From Antarcticibacterium arcticum (GTDB taxonomy: Bacteria > Bacteroidota > Bacteroidia > Flavobacteriales > Flavobacteriaceae): a stretch of 64,000 nt of DNA. The stretch spans positions 310,001-374,000 of the forward strand of contig NZ_CP042476.1 in NCBI RefSeq assembly GCF_007993795.1, written 5' to 3'. A model generated the notes under the pieces. It worked only from the letters and a program-made list of their open reading frames with translations, did no database searches and was not told the origin of the DNA. Shown here piece after piece: positions 7,115-15,028 of the stretch; the stretch's first letter is position 1; the number at the start of each line of letters is the position of its first letter. The position numbers and the translations under genes were made by a program.

Positions 7115-8308
7115 ATGAAGATGAAAAAAGTAGTAATTGCATACAGCGGCGGATTGGATACCTCTTACTGCGCCAAATACCTTTCAAAGGAAGAAAACTT
7201 TGAAGTACATGCGGTAAGCGTTAATACAGGAGGTTTTTCTGCTGAAGAAATTGAAAAAATAGGAAATAATGCCCAAAAAATAGGAGCAGCATCCTATACA
7301 AATATAGATGCCGTTGCCACCTTTTATCAAAAAGTGGTAAAATATCTTATCTATGGAAATGTTTTGAAGAATAATACCTATCCGCTTTCGGTAAGTGCTG
7401 AAAGGATTATCCAGGCCATTGAGATAGTTAATTATGCAAAGGAGATTGGTGCGGAATATATTGCTCACGGGAGTACAGGTGCAGGTAATGACCAGGTGCG
7501 ATTTGATCTTATTTTCCAAACGCTGGCACCGGGGATCAAAATTATTACCCCCATAAGAGATAAACAACTGTCCAGGCAGGAAGAGATAGAATATCTTAAA
7601 GCCCAGGGAGTAGAAATGAACTGGGAGAAGGCCAAATATTCTGTAAACAAAGGCCTGTGGGGTACCAGCGTAGGTGGGGCCGAAACTCTAACTTCCACGC
7701 AACCTTTACCGGAAACTGCCTATCCTTCGCAGCTTATTGAAAAAGAACCGCAGCAAGTAGTGCTCACTTTTCTTAAAGGTGAACTTACTGCCGTGAATGG
7801 TAAGGAAAACCTTCCGGAAAAAAACATTGAGATCCTTGAAAACATCGCCTCTAAATATGCAATTGGAAGAGATATTCACGTAGGGGATACCATTATTGGA
7901 ATAAAAGGCAGGGTAGGATTTGAAGCTGCAGCAGCTTTGATCATTATCAAGGGCCACCATCTCCTGGAAAAACACACCCTTAGCAAATGGCAATTACAAC
8001 ACAAGGATTATCTGGCCAACTGGTATGGTACTCATTTACATGAGGGCCAGTACCTGGATCCTGTGATGAGAAATATAGAGGCATTTCTGGAAAATTCCCA
8101 GGAACAGGTTACCGGTGATGTGTTTGTAACGCTACATCCTTACCGCTTTGTTCTGGATGGGGCAGATTCCAAATTTGACCTTATGAATAGCAGCTTTGGA
8201 AACTATGGTGAAGAAAATAAAGCCTGGACTGCAACAGACGCAAAAGGTTTTATAAAGATCCTCTCAAATTCGGGAAAAATATATCAACACGTAAAAAATA
8301 ACCAATGA
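7115..8308 (+). CDS. argG: Argininosuccinate synthase
   Basis: A 397-residue protein of the usual family length. The N-terminal ATP-pyrophosphatase loop AYSGGLDTSYCA (residues about 9-20) and the conserved YIAHGSTGAGNDQVRFD segment around residues 112-129 are intact. It joins citrulline and aspartate with ATP to make argininosuccinate. The ATG at 7115 directly follows the stop of the GNAT gene; a second ATG two codons later is also possible. The gene overlaps argC by 4 bp, so translation is probably coupled. Confidence 0.97.
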   Translation: MKMKKVVIAYSGGLDTSYCAKYLSKEENFEVHAVSVNTGGFSAEEIEKIGNNAQKIGAASYTNIDAVATFYQKVVKYLIYGNVLKNNTYPLSVSAERIIQAIEIVNYAKEIGAEYIAHGSTGAGNDQVRFDLIFQTLAPGIKIITPIRDKQLSRQEEIEYLKAQGVEMNWEKAKYSVNKGLWGTSVGGAETLTSTQPLPETAYPSQLIEKEPQQVVLTFLKGELTAVNGKENLPEKNIEILENIASKYAIGRDIHVGDTIIGIKGRVGFEAAAALIIIKGHHLLEKHTLSKWQLQHKDYLANWYGTHLHEGQYLDPVMRNIEAFLENSQEQVTGDVFVTLHPYRFVLDGADSKFDLMNSSFGNYGEENKAWTATDAKGFIKILSNSGKIYQHVKNNQ

Positions 8309-9270
8309 TACAGGCAGGAATAGTTGGAGGAGCGGGATATACAGCGGGAGAATTGATAAGGATCCTGTTAAATCATCCCGGGGTTAACATTAATTTCATT
8401 TACAGCACATCGCAGGCAGGGAAACCGGTAGCCCATATTCATCAGGACCTGTTAGGTGAAACCAACCTTGAATTTAGCGATAAAATTAATAAGGATGCAG
8501 ATGTGGTTTTCTTATGCCTGGGCCATGGAAATTCAATTAAATTTCTTGAGGAACACAGCTTTTCTGAAACCACAAAGATCATTGACCTTAGCACAGATTT
8601 CCGGATTAAAGCTGAAGATAATTCCTTTAAATACGGCCTGCCCGAAATGAACAGGGAAGAGATCAAAAATGCACGGTTCATTGCCAATCCTGGCTGTTTT
8701 GCCACCGCTATAAGCCTGGCAATCCTTCCACTTGCAGGTGCAGGTTTGTTGGAAGATGAGGTGCATATCAACGCAGTTACGGGATCTACAGGTGCAGGAA
8801 CTTCACTTTCAGAAACCACTCATTTTAGCTGGAGAGATAATAATTTTTCAGCTTACAAAGCATTTGAACATCAGCATTTAGCTGAAATAACACAGAGCGT
8901 TAATCAGCTTCAGAAAAGTTTTACATCGGCTCTTAATTTCATTCCAAACCGCGGAAATTTTTCAAGAGGAATACACTGTACTGCATATACTGTGTTTTCA
9001 GGATCATTGGAAGAAGCGAGCGCTTTATATAATTATTATTATAAAGGAGCGGCATTCACTTTTGTAGTTGAAAAGGATCTGCATTTAAAACAGGTAGTAA
9101 ATACAAATAAATGTTTGGTACGCCTTCAAAAATTCGGTAATAAATTATTGATTACCACAATACTTGACAATTTGCTTAAAGGGGCATCGGGACAGGCGGT
9201 TCAAAATATGAACCTCATGTTTGGATTAAATGAAACCGAAGGCTTAAAACTGAAAGCAAATTATTTTTAA
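8305..9270 (+). CDS. argC: N-acetyl-gamma-glutamyl-phosphate reductase (or succinyl equivalent)
   Basis: A 321-residue protein with the N-terminal NAD(P)-binding loop GIVGGAGYTAGEL (residues 5-17) and the catalytic Cys131 in NPGCFAT. It reduces the acyl-glutamyl phosphate produced by ArgB to the semialdehyde. It overlaps argG by 4 bp. A 37 bp gap separates it from argD. Confidence 0.96.
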   Translation: MIQAGIVGGAGYTAGELIRILLNHPGVNINFIYSTSQAGKPVAHIHQDLLGETNLEFSDKINKDADVVFLCLGHGNSIKFLEEHSFSETTKIIDLSTDFRIKAEDNSFKYGLPEMNREEIKNARFIANPGCFATAISLAILPLAGAGLLEDEVHINAVTGSTGAGTSLSETTHFSWRDNNFSAYKAFEHQHLAEITQSVNQLQKSFTSALNFIPNRGNFSRGIHCTAYTVFSGSLEEASALYNYYYKGAAFTFVVEKDLHLKQVVNTNKCLVRLQKFGNKLLITTILDNLLKGASGQAVQNMNLMFGLNETEGLKLKANYF

Positions 9271-9307
9271 TTAGGTAGCCTTCGGGCTAAAACTTAAAAA
9301 CAGCAGC

Positions 9308-10483
9308 ATGAACTTATTTGATGTTTATCCATTATATAATATTGCTCCGGTAAAAGGGGAGGGTGTCTTCGTCTATGATAAAGCAGGAACAAAATATCTT
9401 GATCTTTATGGCGGCCATGCCGTGATCTCCATTGGCCATTCTCATCCTACCTATGTTTCAGCATTAAAGGGTCAGGTTGAAAAGCTTGGTTTTTATTCCA
9501 ATTCCATCCAAAACCCCCTTCAGGAGGAACTGGCCGGGAAGCTTGAAAGCGTTTCGGGTTGCGAAAATTACAGTCTTTTTCTTTGTAATTCCGGGGCAGA
9601 GGCTAACGAAAATGCTTTAAAACTGGCTTCTTTCCACACGGGGAAAAGCAGGGTTATATATTTTGAAAAAGCCTTTCACGGCCGTACTTCCGGAGTGGTG
9701 GCGGTTACAGATAATCAATCTATAAAAGCCCCCTTCAATACAGGTCATAAAGTTACCCGTCTTGTTTTTGACGATGTGCCTTCCCTGGAAAACGAATTGA
9801 AAAAAGAAGATGTGGCCGCGGTAATATTTGAGGTGATCCAGGGAGTAGGCGGTCTTGAGGAAGCTACTACAAATTTTTACACAGAAGCGTCAAAGCTATG
9901 TAAAAAGCATGCCGCCCTTTTAATTGCAGATGAGGTACAATCGGGTTATGGCAGGACCGGGGATTTCTTTGCTTTTCAAAAACATGGGATACGTCCTGAT
10001 ATAATTTCCATTGCAAAGGGAATGGGGAATGGATTTCCTATGGGAGGTATTCTTATAGACCAAGCCATACAGGCCAAACATGGGCTTCTTGGAACCACTT
10101 TTGGAGGGAACCACCTTGCCTGCGCCGCAGGAATCGCAGTGCTGGATGTAATAGAAAAAGAACAGCTTATGGAGAATGCAGCAAGTATTTATTCATACGT
10201 GAAGTCTGCGGCCGCAGAAATCCCACATGTAAAAAGCCTTAAAGGTAGGGGTCTAATGATAGGATTGGAATTTGATTTTGAAGTAGCCCCACTTAGGAAA
10301 GAAATGCTTTTTACCCACCATATTTTCACCGGGGCGGCATCCAATAAAAATCTGCTGCGTATTTTACCCCCGCTGAATATTCAAAAAGAACATTTTGACA
10401 CATTCTTTAAAGCCCTAAAGCAAGCTTTAAAAAATTTTTCGGAAAGCTCACCGGCCACCGCAACCAACATTGAAAAATCATAA
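9308..10483 (+). CDS. argD: Acylornithine aminotransferase
   Basis: A 391-residue class III PLP aminotransferase. The pyridoxal-binding lysine is Lys237 in DIISIAKGMGNG; NSGAEANENALK (about 94-105) and IADEVQSGYGRTG (about 206-218) are also conserved. It converts the acylglutamate semialdehyde to acylornithine. The C-terminus carries about 15 Ser/Ala/Thr-rich residues beyond the fold. The reading frame ends at 10483, one base before the internal ATG of argF'. Confidence 0.95.
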   Translation: MNLFDVYPLYNIAPVKGEGVFVYDKAGTKYLDLYGGHAVISIGHSHPTYVSALKGQVEKLGFYSNSIQNPLQEELAGKLESVSGCENYSLFLCNSGAEANENALKLASFHTGKSRVIYFEKAFHGRTSGVVAVTDNQSIKAPFNTGHKVTRLVFDDVPSLENELKKEDVAAVIFEVIQGVGGLEEATTNFYTEASKLCKKHAALLIADEVQSGYGRTGDFFAFQKHGIRPDIISIAKGMGNGFPMGGILIDQAIQAKHGLLGTTFGGNHLACAAGIAVLDVIEKEQLMENAASIYSYVKSAAAEIPHVKSLKGRGLMIGLEFDFEVAPLRKEMLFTHHIFTGAASNKNLLRILPPLNIQKEHFDTFFKALKQALKNFSESSPATATNIEKS

Positions 10484-11459
10484 CATGGAAAATTACATCA
10501 GTATATCAGATATAGATGACCTGCAGGAATTGATCGCGGAAGCCCTTCAGCTCAAAAAAGATAACACCGCCGCAAATCTGGGAAAAGGGAAGACCCTGGG
10601 AATGTTGTTTTTTAACCCAAGCCTTAGAACCAGACTTAGTACAGAGAAAGCAGCAAAATTGCTGGGTATGGATGTTATGGTAATGAATGCCGATAAAGAT
10701 GGCTGGGCCCTGGAATTTGAGGATGGGGCAATTATGAATTCAGATAAAGCTGAACACATTAAGGAAGCAGCCGCCGTGCTTTCCCAATATTGCGATATTA
10801 TTGCTGTGCGTGCTTTTCCCGGATTAAAAGATCGCGAAAAGGACCAGGCTGAAATTGTGATGAACAGTTTCAGAAAATATGCAAGTGTACCGGTAATAAA
10901 CCTGGAGAGTGCTACGGGCCATCCGTTGCAGGGCCTTACAGATGCGATCACTATCATGGAACTACAACAGGTTAAAAAGCCCAAAGTTGTGCTTACCTGG
11001 GCTCCGCACCCCAGGGCATTGCCACAATCTGTTCCCAACTCTTTTGTGGAATTCATGCAGAACATTGATGTGGAGTTTATAATTACCAATCCTGAAGGCT
11101 ATGATCTTGATCCTCAAATTGTGAAAAATACCACAGTAGTTCACGATCAGGATACAGCTCTCAAAGATGCCGATTTTGTGTACGTGAAAAACTGGAGCAG
11201 TTTTAACGATTATGGGAAGATCCTTACCGAAGATAAAAGCTGGACTTTTAGCGGAGATAAACTGGAATTAACCAACAATGCCAAAGTCATGCATTGCCTT
11301 CCGGTTAGGAGAAATGTGGTTATAAATGACGAAGTGTTGGATAGTGAAAATGCTGTAGTGATACACCAGGCAAATAACAGGACTTTTGCCGCTCAGGCGG
11401 TTTTGCAAAGGCTGTTAGCCCCCAGCCCCCGAAGGGGGAGTTACTTGAGGGAAAAGTGA
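10470..11459 (+). CDS. argF': N-acylornithine carbamoyltransferase, probably N-succinylornithine-specific
   Basis: A 329-residue protein of the acetyl/succinyl-ornithine transcarbamylase group rather than classical OTCase. It has the carbamoyl-phosphate motif SLRTR (51-55), WAPHPRALPQ and MHCLPVRRN. The residue known to set acyl specificity in this family (Glu in the characterised acetyl enzyme, Pro in the Bacteroides succinyl enzyme) is Ala94 here, in SDKAEH. Ala at this site is associated with succinylornithine use. A shorter start at ATG 10485, one base after the argD stop, is equally likely (then Ala89). The last dozen residues (APSPRRGSYLREK) are encoded by a REP-like palindrome and are probably not part of the fold. 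Confidence 0.93.
   Translation: MKNHNMENYISISDIDDLQELIAEALQLKKDNTAANLGKGKTLGMLFFNPSLRTRLSTEKAAKLLGMDVMVMNADKDGWALEFEDGAIMNSDKAEHIKEAAAVLSQYCDIIAVRAFPGLKDREKDQAEIVMNSFRKYASVPVINLESATGHPLQGLTDAITIMELQQVKKPKVVLTWAPHPRALPQSVPNSFVEFMQNIDVEFIITNPEGYDLDPQIVKNTTVVHDQDTALKDADFVYVKNWSSFNDYGKILTEDKSWTFSGDKLELTNNAKVMHCLPVRRNVVINDEVLDSENAVVIHQANNRTFAAQAVLQRLLAPSPRRGSYLREK
11418..11440 (+). repeat. REP-like palindrome at the 3' end of argF'
   Basis: CCCCC-GAA-GGGGG (11426-11438), with flanking complementarity to ACT/AGT, lies inside the last codons of argF'. C/G palindromes of this type are a familiar interspersed repeat of Bacteroidota genomes. Here it supplies the C-terminal codons and stop region, which suggests insertion or recruitment at the gene's end. 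Confidence 0.6.
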
Positions 11460-11589
11460 TAAGTTAATAGTGAAAAGAAAATAGTAAAGTTTTTGCGAAA
11501 TTCCGCGAAGTCTGTGGGGAACATTTCCGCGGGATTTGGGTAAAAAATCCTAGGGTTCAGCAGGAAAAATAATATTAACAAAATATCAA
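11460..11589 (+). other. argF'-argB spacer with inverted repeat
   Basis: A 130 bp gap, the longest inside the arginine operon. The arms AAATTCCGCG (11498-11507) and CGCGGGATTT (11528-11537) pair with one G-T wobble around a 20-base loop. No T-run follows, so it is not an evident terminator, and argB is probably still co-transcribed. Confidence 0.4.
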
Positions 11590-12363
11590 ATGAAAACGCT
11601 TAAGGTTGTAAAAATAGGAGGAAAGCTAATTGAAGATGAAGCAAAGCTCAGCAGTTTTTTAAAAGATTTTGCAGCATTAGAGGGCCCTAAGATCCTTGTG
11701 CATGGTGGGGGAAATCTCGCCACCGAAATTGCTTCGCGATTGGGATATGAAACCAAAATAATAGATGGGCGAAGGATCACAGATCAAAATTCCCTGGATG
11801 TTATTGTGATGACCTATGGCGGACTTATAAACAAACGTATTGTAGCTAAATTGCAGGGATTACATTGCAATGCTATAGGTTTATGCGGGGCCGATGGACG
11901 GAGTGTAATTTCTATCAAAAGAGAAATTAAAGAGATAGATTATGGGTTCGTGGGAGATATAACCGAAATTAATATTGGTTTTATAAATTCATTATTGGAT
12001 GAGGGGATCACTCCTGTTTTTTCGGCAATATCCTGTACAAAAGAGGGGGAATTATTGAACACCAACGGAGATTCTGTAGCATCAGAGATTGCTATTGCGA
12101 TGAGCGGCCATTATACCACCCAATTAAACTTCTGTTTTGAAAAAAGAGGGGTTTTGGCAGATGCAAAGGATGACAGCTCCGTTATCCCGGTGCTGGACAG
12201 GAAGGATTATGAAAGTTTAAAAGAAAAAAAGATCATAGGGGAAGGTATGTTACCTAAACTTCATAACTGTTTTAATGCGCTTGATAAGGGAGTTTCTAAC
12301 ATATATTTGGGCGATTTTACCCTGTTGAAAAATGATTCAGAATGCACCAAAATAGGAAAATAA
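11590..12363 (+). CDS. argB: Acylglutamate kinase
   Basis: A 257-residue amino-acid-kinase family protein. KIGGKLIEDE near the N-terminus and LVHGGGNLATEIA (about 36-48) form the phosphate-binding loops, and the LLNTNGDSVASEIA segment (about 155-168) binds nucleotide. It phosphorylates N-acetyl- or N-succinylglutamate. There is no long N-terminal helix of the arginine-inhibited hexameric type, so classical feedback inhibition by arginine is not predicted. The stop codon overlaps the likely start of argE (TAATG). Confidence 0.93.
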   Translation: MKTLKVVKIGGKLIEDEAKLSSFLKDFAALEGPKILVHGGGNLATEIASRLGYETKIIDGRRITDQNSLDVIVMTYGGLINKRIVAKLQGLHCNAIGLCGADGRSVISIKREIKEIDYGFVGDITEINIGFINSLLDEGITPVFSAISCTKEGELLNTNGDSVASEIAIAMSGHYTTQLNFCFEKRGVLADAKDDSSVIPVLDRKDYESLKEKKIIGEGMLPKLHNCFNALDKGVSNIYLGDFTLLKNDSECTKIGK

Positions 12364-13430
12364 TGAACGTACCAAATTTGAAATTGGGAGCGGTTGCACT
12401 TCTCAGGGAGCTAATCCAAACACAATCCTTTTCCGGAGAGGAGGAAGGCACTGCCTTATTGCTGGAAAAATGGTTGAGCGCTCATACCATTCCGTATAAA
12501 AAACATTTAAATAATATTTGGGCAGTCAATAATGAATTTGATCCTTCAAAACCAACATTATTGCTCAATTCCCATCACGATACGGTAAAACCAAACTCCG
12601 GTTACACCCGTGATCCTTATGCAGCAACAGTGAAAAACGGAAAATTATTTGGCCTGGGTAGTAATGATGCAGGAGGTTGCCTGGTATCTCTTCTGGCCAC
12701 TTTTACATATTTCTATGGTGCAAAAAATCTTAAATATAATATTCTTTTTGCCGGAACAGCAGAGGAGGAGATCAATGGAAAAAACGGGATAGCTTGCCTG
12801 CTGCCTTTACTTCCAAAAATTGATGTTGCAATTGTTGGGGAACCCACGTTAATGCAAATGGCCGTGGCAGAGAAGGGTTTGGTGGTTTTTGATGCTGTGG
12901 TGAAAGGAACTCCCTCTCACGCTGCTCACCCAAATCATGATAATGCGATATATAAAACCGCGAAGGTTTTAAATTGGTTTAAAAATTTCAAATTTGAAAG
13001 GGTATCTGAAGCGCTGGGAGAAGTAAAACTTACGGTGACCCAGATCAATGCAGGTTCACAGCATAATGTGGTTCCTGCACAGGTGGACCTGGTAATTGAT
13101 GTGCGGGTAAATGACAGATATACCAATGCCGAAATTGAACAGATTCTTTTGGAAAATGCTCCAGTTGACGAGATAAAAGCTCGGTCACTCAGGCTTAATT
13201 CCTCCTCCATTCCAATGGAACATACTTTGGTAAAGGCTGGAATTTCCATTGGAATGAAAACCTATGGTTCCCCAACGCTTTCAGACCAGGCAATGCTTAG
13301 ATGCCCCTCCTTAAAACTGGGGCCGGGGGATTCCACCAGGTCTCATTCAGCTGATGAATTTATTTTTGTCGCTGAAATAGAAGAGGGAATTGAAAAGTAT
13401 ATTCAGCTGCTTGAAAAAACAATAAAATAG
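12363..13430 (+). CDS. argE: Acylornithine/acylcitrulline deacylase, M20 family
   Basis: A 355-residue M20 metallopeptidase-family protein. The start chosen is ATG 12363, which overlaps the argB stop as TAATG; a longer start at 12342 adds seven residues. Metal-site motifs are visible: SHHDTVKP (His and Asp), GSNDAGG, the catalytic acid pair in TAEEEING, and GEPT. In this pathway the carbamoyl group is added before the acyl group is removed, so the physiological substrate is likely N-acylcitrulline rather than acylornithine. Confidence 0.92.
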   Translation: MNVPNLKLGAVALLRELIQTQSFSGEEEGTALLLEKWLSAHTIPYKKHLNNIWAVNNEFDPSKPTLLLNSHHDTVKPNSGYTRDPYAATVKNGKLFGLGSNDAGGCLVSLLATFTYFYGAKNLKYNILFAGTAEEEINGKNGIACLLPLLPKIDVAIVGEPTLMQMAVAEKGLVVFDAVVKGTPSHAAHPNHDNAIYKTAKVLNWFKNFKFERVSEALGEVKLTVTQINAGSQHNVVPAQVDLVIDVRVNDRYTNAEIEQILLENAPVDEIKARSLRLNSSSIPMEHTLVKAGISIGMKTYGSPTLSDQAMLRCPSLKLGPGDSTRSHSADEFIFVAEIEEGIEKYIQLLEKTIK

Positions 13431-13483
13431 AAATTAATCAACCTCCCAGTTTTCAAAATCTGTGAGGTTTTAATCAACTTCAT

Positions 13484-14770
13484 ATGAAACTCTGGGATAA
13501 AGGATTATCAATAGATAAGAAAATTGAAAAATTCACGGTTGGAAATGACCGGGAGCTGGATATGTTTCTGGCAAAATATGATTTAATCGCTTCCAAAGCG
13601 CACGCAAAAATGCTTGGAAAGGTTGGGATCCTGAATGAGAATGAAGTGGAGGAGATTATAAAAGAACTCCAGAAACTGGAGTCACAAGTTGAGCAGGGAA
13701 CTTTTAGTATTGAAGAAGAATTTGAGGATGTGCATTCCAAAATTGAATGGGAACTTACCAAAAGCCTGGGAGATACCGGCAAAAAGATCCATACTGCAAG
13801 ATCCCGGAATGACCAGGTTCTTGTGGCTATGCAGCTTTATTTTAAAGATAACCTTTCACAGATTTACAGTAAAACAGAGAATTTAATTGATGTATTACTA
13901 AAGCTTGCCGAAGAGCATAAAGAAAAGGTGTTACCGGGTTATACGCATTTGCAGGTAGCCATGCCCTCATCATTCGGCTTATGGTTTTCTGCTTATGCTG
14001 AATTGCTAATCGATGACCTGTACCTGCTCAATGCCGGTTTAAGGATCGTTGATCAAAATCCGCTGGGTTCTGCTGCTGGCTATGGTTCTTCTTTTCCTAT
14101 AGACCGGGAATTTACAACAAAAGAACTGGGCTTTTCTGCATTAAAATATAATGTTGTTGCTGCCCAGATGAGTCGTGGTAAGAGCGAAAGAACAGTGACT
14201 TCAAATATTGCTTCCCTATCCAATACGCTTTCACGATTCGCGATGGATATTTGTCTTTATATGAGTCAGAATTTTGATTTTATTACCTTCCCGGATGAAC
14301 TCACTACAGGGTCTAGTATTATGCCGCACAAGAAAAATCCCGATGTATTTGAGCTTATAAGAGGAAAATGCAACAAGCTGCAAGCAATTGCAAATGAAAT
14401 GATCCTCATTACCAATAATCTTCCCAGTGGATATCACCGGGACTTTCAGCTTATTAAGGAAAACAGCATCTACGCGGTAGAGAATATTAAAGAGATACTG
14501 GAGGTTTTTACACATTCAATCTCACAAATTATAGTAAAAGAGGTTGATCTTACAGATGAAAAATATAAATACCTGTTTACCGTAGACAGCATTAATGATC
14601 TTGTAATGCAGGGTAAATCTTTTCGTGAAGCTTATAAGGAAATAGGGGAGCAGGTACAAACAGGAAGTTATAAACCCGGAGTGTCTATTGAACATACGCA
14701 TACCGGAAGTAAGGACAATCTTGCCCTGGAAGAGATCCAAAAGAAGAAACAATTTGCACGTAACTTCTAA
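13484..14770 (+). CDS. argH: Argininosuccinate lyase
   Basis: A 428-residue fumarase/aspartase superfamily protein. The superfamily signature GSSIMPHKKNPD spans 276-287 and contains the catalytic serine. HTARSRNDQV (about 103-112) and PGYTHLQVAMP (151-161) are also intact. It splits argininosuccinate to arginine and fumarate, the last step of the pathway. It is the last gene of the operon and is followed by a strong terminator. Confidence 0.97.
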   Translation: MKLWDKGLSIDKKIEKFTVGNDRELDMFLAKYDLIASKAHAKMLGKVGILNENEVEEIIKELQKLESQVEQGTFSIEEEFEDVHSKIEWELTKSLGDTGKKIHTARSRNDQVLVAMQLYFKDNLSQIYSKTENLIDVLLKLAEEHKEKVLPGYTHLQVAMPSSFGLWFSAYAELLIDDLYLLNAGLRIVDQNPLGSAAGYGSSFPIDREFTTKELGFSALKYNVVAAQMSRGKSERTVTSNIASLSNTLSRFAMDICLYMSQNFDFITFPDELTTGSSIMPHKKNPDVFELIRGKCNKLQAIANEMILITNNLPSGYHRDFQLIKENSIYAVENIKEILEVFTHSISQIIVKEVDLTDEKYKYLFTVDSINDLVMQGKSFREAYKEIGEQVQTGSYKPGVSIEHTHTGSKDNLALEEIQKKKQFARNF

Positions 14771-14786
14771 CCATATAAACATTTTC

Positions 14787-14815
14787 AAAAAGCCGTTCTT
14801 GTAACGGCTTTTTTT
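14787..14815 (+). terminator. Terminator of the arginine operon
   Basis: AAAAAGCCGTT and AACGGCTTTTT pair around CTTGT and run into T's, 16 bp after the argH stop. This is a textbook intrinsic terminator and separates the arg and ilv operons. Confidence 0.9.
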
Positions 14816-14922
14816 ATGACCGGATTTCGCATAGTTCCAAATAATCCAATCATCTACATAAACTGATTCTCTTTCAGCGATCGTAAAATCATTAAGTGTA
14901 AATTGCTGCAAATCAGTAATTT

Positions 14923-15000
14923 ATGTTTTTATTCTATGGTTTGAAGATAATTATTGGTTCGTCTCCCGAAGGTGGTTCAAATCTCAGGAACTTAATTTAG
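14923..15000 (+). CDS. Possible 25-codon leader peptide of the ilv operon
   Basis: ATG at 14923 to TAG at 14998-15000 encodes 25 residues with three consecutive Ile codons (positions 9-11), a fourth Ile as the last residue, and five Leu. It ends 28 bp before ilvD. Branched-chain-rich leader peptides are known attenuation sensors elsewhere. I find no clear terminator hairpin between it and ilvD, so the call is tentative and could be chance. Confidence 0.3.
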   Translation: MFLFYGLKIIIGSSPEGGSNLRNLI

Positions 15001-15028
15001 AAAAAAATTAAAGAGAAGATACCCCGGA

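Noticed and set aside
14522..14911. Minus-strand reading frame of 129 codons with a protein-like N-terminus
   Set aside because: Only its first 30 codons lie outside argH, and it then runs through the arg terminator and antisense to argH. At most it is a short remnant.
14971..14990. GGTTCAAATC, like the T-loop of a tRNA, upstream of ilvD
   Set aside because: The flanking bases do not pair as a T-stem, and no acceptor or anticodon arm is present.
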